A DNA stretch of 64,000 nt from Akkermansiaceae bacterium. GTDB lineage: Bacteria > Verrucomicrobiota > Verrucomicrobiia > Verrucomicrobiales > Akkermansiaceae. Position numbers and translations under genes: made by a program. A model generated the notes under the pieces. The model was not told the DNA's origin, did not search any database, and was given only the letters and a program-made list of their open reading frames with translations. The first letter of the stretch is position 1; the number at the start of each line of letters is the position of its first letter. Below, one piece after another: positions 60,025 through 64,000 of the stretch. The stretch spans positions 1-64,000 of the forward strand of contig CAIKDP010000209.1 in assembly GCA_903826205.1 (NCBI GenBank). The letters are read 5' to 3'.

Positions 60025-60591
60025 ATGTCCCCTACCTCCATCATCATCGACATCGAAACCCTCTCCTGCGAGCCCACCGCCATCATCACTGAAATCGGGC
60101 TTCTTGCCTTCGACCGCTACAGTCTCGAACCCATGCTTCACACGAGCATCCCCGAGGCTTTCTCTGTCGTCGACGAATTCACCATTCATCCCGACCTCTT
60201 CGCGCAAATGGCTGCCGGTCGCACATCCTGTCCCGAGACCCTCGCCTTTCACCGGTCTAACGAAACACTCCCCACCTTCCGCGAATTGCAATCCCCGCCC
60301 AAGGTGTGCTGTCATCTCCTGCGCGATTTCATCGAGCGCATGCGACCCCACCGCATTTGGATCCAGGGTCCCGACTTCGACCGGCCCATCCTCGAAAACT
60401 TCTGCACCCAATTCGGCGACTCCCTCCCATGGGAATTCTGGCGCACTCGTGACAGTCGCACCCTCTGGGACCTCGCCTTCCCAGGCGAAAGGCATGCATC
60501 CCGTCCGCACCATGCCCTCCCTGATTGTCGCGCCACCCTCGCCGATCTAACCAAATCCCTCCAAACCCTCAACCGCATCGAAGCGGCGTGA
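60025..60591 (+). CDS. DEDD-family 3'-5' exonuclease (RNase T/exonuclease VIII-like)
   Basis: The track start 60019 lies in a repeat; ATG 60025 (MSPTSIIIDIETLS) is used, giving 188 aa. The four acidic positions are visible: DIETLS (DxE), WIQGPDFDRPIL (second D) and HHALPDCRATL (His plus final D), matching the DEDDh pattern of exonucleases that trim DNA or RNA from 3' ends. The size is that of a stand-alone phage or plasmid enzyme. It lies 130 bp after the ParB-like gene. Confidence 0.83.
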   Translation: MSPTSIIIDIETLSCEPTAIITEIGLLAFDRYSLEPMLHTSIPEAFSVVDEFTIHPDLFAQMAAGRTSCPETLAFHRSNETLPTFRELQSPPKVCCHLLRDFIERMRPHRIWIQGPDFDRPILENFCTQFGDSLPWEFWRTRDSRTLWDLAFPGERHASRPHHALPDCRATLADLTKSLQTLNRIEAA

Positions 60592-60595
60592 TCTT

Positions 60596-60628
60596 CTTCT
60601 CAAGGAGTGTGGGCGTCCCGCCCACATC
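60596..60628. repeat. AAGGAGTGTGGGCGTCCCGCCCACAT unit (intergenic)
   Basis: Same unit as inside the helicase (57497-57577), here just after the exonuclease stop. The region up to 60731 otherwise holds TTTCAGC repeats. Confidence 0.7.
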
Positions 60629-60637
60629 TTCATCTCC

Positions 60638-60724
60638 TATTTCAGCTTACCCCGCCCATCCGTCCCATTCTCTTCTCTTCCTCCTATTTCAGCTTTCAGC
60701 TTTTCGAATTTCAGCTTTACCCCC
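60638..60724. repeat. TTTCAGC pyrimidine-rich repeats
   Basis: Member of the 58607 family, up to the start of the gene at 60732. Confidence 0.6.
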
Positions 60725-60731
60725 TTCTCCC

Positions 60732-61046
60732 ATGCTCTCCCCCGATCAATCTCCGGTGCATCGTCTCGTCTCCACCTGGTGGGACACCCCGCCGCCCGCC
60801 ACTTGCACCACTGGCATCCGGCGATTTTCACTCTTCCTCGCCGCCACCGAGGAAATCGTCCTCAATCAGAGCCAGGGCAAAATTTACGACCCCCTCGCCG
60901 ACAACCGCTTCCGGTGGGCCGCCCAATGGCTCGACATCGGCGACCTCAGCATCCGCGTCATCGACCCCTCTATCCAGCTCGCCGCCCAATTCATCTTTGC
61001 TCCTCCTCGTCTCTCATCCCGCCAGCACCTCGCCGCCAACGATTAG
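60732..61046 (+). CDS. Small unknown protein (104 aa)
   Basis: The track ORF (60525) reads through repeats; ATG 60732 (MLSPDQSPVHRLVSTWWDTP) is used. It has GIRRFSLFLAATEEIVLNQS and LADNRFRWAAQWLDIGDLSI. It is soluble and no family is recognised. A parallel frame gives the long track ORF from 60607, which I regard as a shadow up to the recombinase start. It is preceded and followed by repeats. Confidence 0.55.
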   Translation: MLSPDQSPVHRLVSTWWDTPPPATCTTGIRRFSLFLAATEEIVLNQSQGKIYDPLADNRFRWAAQWLDIGDLSIRVIDPSIQLAAQFIFAPPRLSSRQHLAAND

Positions 61047-61047
61047 C

Positions 61048-61090
61048 TCCGTAGCTGCGGCTTCCAGCCGCAGTCGGCTTCCAGCCGCTG
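61048..61090. repeat. GTAGCTGCGGCTTCCAGCCGCAGTCGGCTTCCAGCCG palindromic repeat
   Basis: CTGCGGCTTCCAGCCGCAG hairpin plus a second GGCTTCCAGCC unit. Similar in type to the REP-like elements and to the 30157 repeat. Confidence 0.75.
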
Positions 61091-61099
61091 TCCCATTCT

Positions 61100-61240
61100 T
61101 CATTTCAGCTTTACCCCTCATCTCTTCCTCTCATTTCAGCTTTCAGCTTTCCCAATTTCAGCTTTACCCCGCCCATCCGTCCCATCTCATCTCTTTCACC
61201 CATTTCAGCTTTCAGCTTTCCCAATTTCAGCTTTACCCCA
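61100..61240. repeat. Three TTTCAGCTTTCAGC repeats before the recombinase
   Basis: Nearly identical units (CATTTCAGCTTTCAGCTTTCCC) spaced about 70 bp. No gene was seen in 61047-61248. Confidence 0.7.
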
Positions 61241-61248
61241 CCACCCCC

Positions 61249-62244
61249 ATGCCCCGCAAAGGATCCCTCACTCGTCGCAACCGCGAAACCCAAACCCTAA
61301 CCGCCGACAACCGTGTCGTCCTCTACGTGCGCGCCTCCACGCCCGAGCAAGTCAACTCCCTCGATGCCCAGCAATCCGCCGCCGCCCGCTTCGCCGCCCG
61401 TCACGAACTCCTCATCGACGCCACCTTCATCGACTCCGGCGTCTCCGCCATCAAGTCCGCCCTGCGCGACCGACCCCAAGCTGCCGCCATGCTTCGCCAC
61501 TGCAAGGCTCGCGGCATTCGCACCATCCTCGTCCTCCGCGTCGATCGCGCCTTTCGTTCCACTCTCGATTTCTCCCAAACCCTCGCCTGGGCGAGAGGGC
61601 AGGGGATCACCTTCCGTTTCATCGACCCCGACATCGACCTCGGCACACCCATCGGCGAAATGTTCATTCAGATCCAGGTCGCCCTTGCCCAGATGGAATG
61701 CGGCATTCGTTCCGCCCGCGTCGATGAAGGTCTCGACTCCCTCCGCGACCACCGGCTTTCCCGCAACGGTTCCGCCGCGCCTTACGGTTGGCGGGCCGTC
61801 CCGTGCGACGATGGCACCCACACCCGCAAGGGCCGCCCGCAATTCCGTCACCTTCCCATACCTGCCGAGCAAGCCATCCTGCGTCACCTCCAGGCACTCT
61901 GGGAAACCCACAAAGGTCACGGCGCGCTCAGCCGCATTGCCGCCATTCTCAACTCCCAAGCCATCCCCACCAAGCTCGCCGGTCAGACCATGACAAAGCA
62001 TGGCAAAACCCACACCTGCACCGGACTCTGGCATCCCGCCACCGTCAAGTCCGTCCTCGAGCACGCCATCCTCGCCACCGCCGCCGAACTCCCCGACGGC
62101 CTCCCCGATCTAACCACCGCCATTTCTCTCCTTGGGGTGGCGCACGCTTCCAGTTGGGTGGCGCACGCTTCCAGCGTGCATTCTCCCGCATCCTTGCGGG
62201 AGAATCTTCCGTCTGAACGTTCAGACCGCCTCATACTCGCATAA
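61249..62244 (+). CDS. Serine recombinase (resolvase/invertase fold), repeat-extended C-terminus
   Basis: The track ORF begins at 60607; ATG 61249 (MPRKGSLTRRNRETQTLTAD) follows the TTTCAGC repeats, giving 331 aa. The resolvase core is plain: VVLYVRASTPEQ with the catalytic Ser at residue 30, DATFIDSGVSAIKSALRDRP, LRVDRAFRSTLDF and ECGIRSARVDEGLDSL. A recombinase-type DNA-binding domain follows (NGSAAPYGWRAVPC, AILRHLQALWETHKGHGALS). No zinc ribbon is present. The last 35 residues (GVAHASSWVAHASSVHSPAS, SERSDRLILA) are encoded by a REP-like element and a GTCTGAAC palindrome, so the original stop was probably lost. It is the only recombinase in the window and may act on one of the repeated sites. 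Confidence 0.87.
   Translation: MPRKGSLTRRNRETQTLTADNRVVLYVRASTPEQVNSLDAQQSAAARFAARHELLIDATFIDSGVSAIKSALRDRPQAAAMLRHCKARGIRTILVLRVDRAFRSTLDFSQTLAWARGQGITFRFIDPDIDLGTPIGEMFIQIQVALAQMECGIRSARVDEGLDSLRDHRLSRNGSAAPYGWRAVPCDDGTHTRKGRPQFRHLPIPAEQAILRHLQALWETHKGHGALSRIAAILNSQAIPTKLAGQTMTKHGKTHTCTGLWHPATVKSVLEHAILATAAELPDGLPDLTTAISLLGVAHASSWVAHASSVHSPASLRENLPSERSDRLILA
62134..62209. repeat. In-frame REP-like element in the recombinase C-terminus
   Basis: One and a half units of the 49111 family (GGTGGCGCACGCTTCCAG twice, then CTCCCGCATCCTTGCGGGAG), translated as GVAHASSWVAHASSVHSPAS. Confidence 0.8.
62211..62226. repeat. 16-bp palindrome family, copy 11 (perfect, inside a CDS end)
   Basis: GTCTGAACGTTCAGAC, read as SERSD as at 44086. 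Confidence 0.9.
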
Positions 62245-62260
62245 CTCCTTCCTCCTCTTC

Positions 62261-62347
62261 CGTCTATAATTGCATGCTTAAAATTTAGTGCTTCATCTCC
62301 TCCTCCTATTTCAGCTTTCAGTTTTCCCGATTTCAGCTTTTACCCCC
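62261..62347. repeat. ATGCTTAAAATTTAGTGCTT and TTTCAGC repeats
   Basis: One unit each of the 57868 and 58607 families in the gap before the 92-aa gene. Confidence 0.6.
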
Positions 62348-62357
62348 CATCCCTCCC

Positions 62358-62636
62358 ATGCTCTCCCTCATCCCTGCCGTCCTCTCCACCAAGCAAGGTC
62401 ACGACTATGTCGGTGGCCAGCGCATCTGGCTCGAACTCATTGCTGCTCACAGTGACATCCTCAAACCCTTGCGCACCTGTCCGCGAGGGGACGCCTACTG
62501 GCGCAGGGCCACCATTGATGCCGCCCTAACCATCGCCCAGCAAAGCGGCTCCCTCATCGCCAATCCCGAACCCGAAGACCGCATCACCCCCGCTCTCATC
62601 CGCTCCGGCCGCCGTTTCAAGCCTGTCTCCGCGTAG
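62358..62636 (+). CDS. Small unknown protein (92 aa)
   Basis: MLSLIPAVLSTKQGHDYVGG is followed by a helical middle (DAYWRRATIDAALTIAQQSG) and a basic end (SGRRFKPVSA). It is soluble with no known family. It starts after a repeat cluster and is the last small gene of the accessory run before the phosphatase. Confidence 0.55.
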   Translation: MLSLIPAVLSTKQGHDYVGGQRIWLELIAAHSDILKPLRTCPRGDAYWRRATIDAALTIAQQSGSLIANPEPEDRITPALIRSGRRFKPVSA

Positions 62637-62644
62637 TGGCATAT

Positions 62645-62728
62645 CACTCCATCACTCCACCTCTCCACCTCTCCATCACTCCATCACTCCCATTGGAGTA
62701 TTGGAGCAATGGACTAATGGAGTAATGA
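62645..62728. repeat. CACTCCATCACTCCATCTCTCC low-complexity repeat
   Basis: About eight imperfect CATCACTC or CACCTCTC units, followed by the inverted form (GGAGTATTGGAGCAATGGAC). The gap 62637-62839 contains this, one palindrome and TTTCAGC units (62785-62824). Confidence 0.7.
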
Positions 62729-62736
62729 AAGACCCC

Positions 62737-62752
62737 GTCTGAACGTTCACAC
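62737..62752. repeat. 16-bp palindrome family, copy 12 (GTTCACAC class)
   Basis: GTCTGAACGTTCACAC; the last copy in the window, which marks the right end of the palindrome-rich region. Confidence 0.9.
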
Positions 62753-62784
62753 TCCTCATCATCCGTCCCATCCTCTTCTCCTCC

Positions 62785-62824
62785 CATTTCAGCTTTCAGC
62801 TTTCCCAATTTCAGCTTTACCCCA
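62785..62824. repeat. TTTCAGCTTTCAGCTTTCCC repeat
   Basis: Member of the 58607 family, 15 bp before the phosphatase ATG. Confidence 0.6.
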
Positions 62825-62839
62825 TTCACCCCTCCTGCA

Positions 62840-63385
62840 ATGCTCCCGCGCATGGATTCCGCTGCTCAGGTTTGCCGTCTTCCCCAATTCACCATCAGTG
62901 GCTTGGGCGACGTGCGCAACCACTCACGACAGGAATCGTTCTCCCATGTGGTTTCCATCTGGGACACAGCCACGCGAGGCGATGGACCGGACCAGATCAA
63001 ATCGTTCTTTCCCGCCTCCAGGTTTTATCTGGCGCGGTTTGACGACATCGAGTCCGAGTCCGACACCGCGGTGACGAAAGAAACCGTTAGGGCCATTCTG
63101 GAATTTGGTTCAGGCCTGTCCACCTCCGACAAAGTGCTCGTCCATTGTCTGGCCGGGGTGTCGCGTTCATCGGGCGTTGCCTTTGCCCTCGCCTGCCAAT
63201 TTGCCGGACCTGGCAACGAGGCAGCGGTTCTCCGGACCCTGATAGAGCGGGCACCATGGATCAAACCCAACCGCCGCGTCGTGCAGTTTGCCGACGCCAT
63301 CCTCCGCCGCGACGGTCGAATGGTCGCTGCAGTCGGCGTGATCTGGGCCAACCTGATGCGCCGTTGGGCATCTCTCCACACCTAG
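62840..63385 (+). CDS. Protein tyrosine/dual-specificity phosphatase-like protein
   Basis: This 181-aa protein has the Cys-phosphatase P-loop VHCLAGVSRSSGVA (HCxxGxSRS) with a likely general-acid Asp in VVSIWDTATRG upstream. The order and spacing fit dual-specificity phosphatases. There is no signal peptide and no membrane segment. It would dephosphorylate protein phospho-Tyr/Ser/Thr and could counter the Hanks kinases of this region or the host (inference). It is separated from the previous gene by repeats and is the last rightward gene. Confidence 0.82.
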   Translation: MLPRMDSAAQVCRLPQFTISGLGDVRNHSRQESFSHVVSIWDTATRGDGPDQIKSFFPASRFYLARFDDIESESDTAVTKETVRAILEFGSGLSTSDKVLVHCLAGVSRSSGVAFALACQFAGPGNEAAVLRTLIERAPWIKPNRRVVQFADAILRRDGRMVAAVGVIWANLMRRWASLHT

Positions 63386-63409
63386 GGAGCTGAACTGCGG
63401 GTCAGGACA

Positions 63410-63485
63410 GGGTGGCGCACTCTTCCAGTTGGGTGGCGCACGCTTCCAGCGTGCATCCTCCCGCATCCCTGCGGGAGGTTCTTCC
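63410..63485. repeat. REP-like element between convergent genes
   Basis: One and a half units of the 49111 family with GGTGGCGCACTCTTCCAGTTGG. It sits between the stops of the phosphatase and the leftward gene at 63528. Confidence 0.8.
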
Positions 63486-63527
63486 ACCGCCAATTTCGTT
63501 CGCCCTTCGTTGGGTGGGTGGATCGGG

Positions 63528-63989
63528 TCACAATCGGGTGCTGATGGGCTTCTTGGCTCTCAGTCGTTTTAGCTTTGCTGTAAGCTCCTTTGGCTCCTTC
63601 GGAGGCGGTGATAATTGGACTCCGCCCGCACCCTCTGTGGATCTGAGGACCACGGCCTCAAACTCGGCCCATTTGACCTCTTTGCCCGCAGCGAAAATTC
63701 GCCCATCCGCATCGGCCGTGTAATAACCCGGCTTCTTGCGGATTTCGTGGTAATACTTGCTGCCATCCTTGTCATGGGCCAGACGCCGGACCCAAATTGT
63801 AACTTCAGTGGTGTCGGTCCAAAGAGCGCTGGAGAGAATACAACTGCAATCAGGCTCGCCAAGCGACTCAACTCCCAAGACTTTGGGAACATTCTTGGCA
63901 AACGTCGCCAACGTTTCCCGCTGAGCTGGAGTGAGCACAAGCTTCCGCTCCCGTCCGACTGTTGCCACCTGTTCGGGCGTAAGCTGCAT
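63528..63989 (-). CDS. Unknown protein (153 aa)
   Basis: The product MQLTPEQVATVGRERKLVLT is soluble, with a helical first third and a beta-rich middle (WVRRLAHDKDGSKYYHEIRK, KPGYYTADADGRIFAAG) and a Lys-rich end. No family is recognised. Its composition is less C-rich than that of the accessory run, consistent with a return to chromosomal genes. Confidence 0.65.
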   Translation of the reverse strand: MQLTPEQVATVGRERKLVLTPAQRETLATFAKNVPKVLGVESLGEPDCSCILSSALWTDTTEVTIWVRRLAHDKDGSKYYHEIRKKPGYYTADADGRIFAAGKEVKWAEFEAVVLRSTEGAGGVQLSPPPKEPKELTAKLKRLRAKKPISTRL

Positions 63990-64000
63990 GACGATGTGCG

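Noticed and set aside
60607-61248. N-terminal 214 residues of the 545-aa ORF as part of the recombinase
   Set aside because: They are encoded by TTTCAGC and GTGGGCG repeats and by an alternative frame of the 104-aa gene; the resolvase start at 61249 fits family length.
41541-62752. The 16-bp palindromes as transcription terminators
   Set aside because: There is no loop and no T-run after the stem, and several copies lie inside genes.
1-64000. tRNA or rRNA genes
   Set aside because: No cloverleaf-like segment or rRNA signature was recognised by eye; a tRNAscan/Rfam run would be decisive.

Overview
The window looks like a chromosomal segment of a Verrucomicrobiota-type bacterium (GC-rich, diderm). 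This is inferred from protein style: Ser/Thr kinases with extracytoplasmic domains, membrane-anchored SUMF1 proteins, an amidase preceded by a copper-amine-oxidase-N-like unit, an SHD1-type secreted protein and AlgI/AlgX-type acylation genes. No rRNA or tRNA gene was seen, so the taxonomic call rests on style alone.

Bases 1-14 kb hold envelope and secretion genes. A left-truncated SUMF1-amidase protein comes first. A tight leftward operon follows: two AlgX/AlgJ-like SGNH proteins, an MBOAT acyltransferase and two further SGNH hydrolases, probably for O-acylation of a surface polysaccharide. Upstream of it lies a transmembrane Ser/Thr kinase that carries a second, degenerate kinase-like domain. 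Two secreted nucleases (HNH-like and thermonuclease-HhH) read rightward, with a coupled 40-aa membrane peptide.

Bases 13.85-28.83 kb are the most interesting part: nine closely packed leftward genes. In transcription order they encode an FHA-like/zinc-ribbon GTPase, a membrane-anchored GAP1-N-like partner, a membrane-anchored SUMF1 protein, a small membrane protein, a tubulin/FtsZ-superfamily GTPase, a zinc-ribbon/SH3/VWA membrane protein, an ABC ATPase, a MacB/FtsX-like permease and a coiled-coil membrane protein. I read this as a membrane-associated tubulin-GTPase-VWA machine, either a conflict (defence) system or a membrane-remodelling system.

Bases 30-63 kb look like an integrated mobile element. 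A leftward pair (a 1,088-aa tail-hub-like protein and a companion) diverges across a 26-bp inverted-repeat operator from a small DNA-binding protein and a CHC2/TOPRIM/helicase replication protein. Downstream is a 340-bp region with 12 GCTACA/TGTAGC hexamers, a candidate iteron origin, then an XRE-type regulator and an Ala-rich protein with a strong terminator. From 41.6 to 62.6 kb comes a rightward run of small plasmid/ICE-type genes: a sliding-clamp-like protein, RadC, a phosphoribosyltransferase, a DUF2958-like protein, an N6-type methyltransferase, a ligase adenylation domain, an SNF2 helicase with an embedded J-domain, a ParB-like protein, a DEDD exonuclease, a serine recombinase and several unknowns. 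A four-gene leftward cargo block (51.2-54.3 kb) interrupts it.

The 41.5-62.8 kb stretch is full of short repeats. A 16-bp palindrome, GTCTGAACRTTCASAC, occurs about 12 times, often at gene ends, where it supplies the stop codon. About ten other short palindromic or low-complexity families lie between genes and also inside genes, where they are read in frame as protein linkers. Start codons were moved from the ORF track where a signal peptide, ribosome binding site or upstream repeat indicated another start; these moves are stated in each entry.
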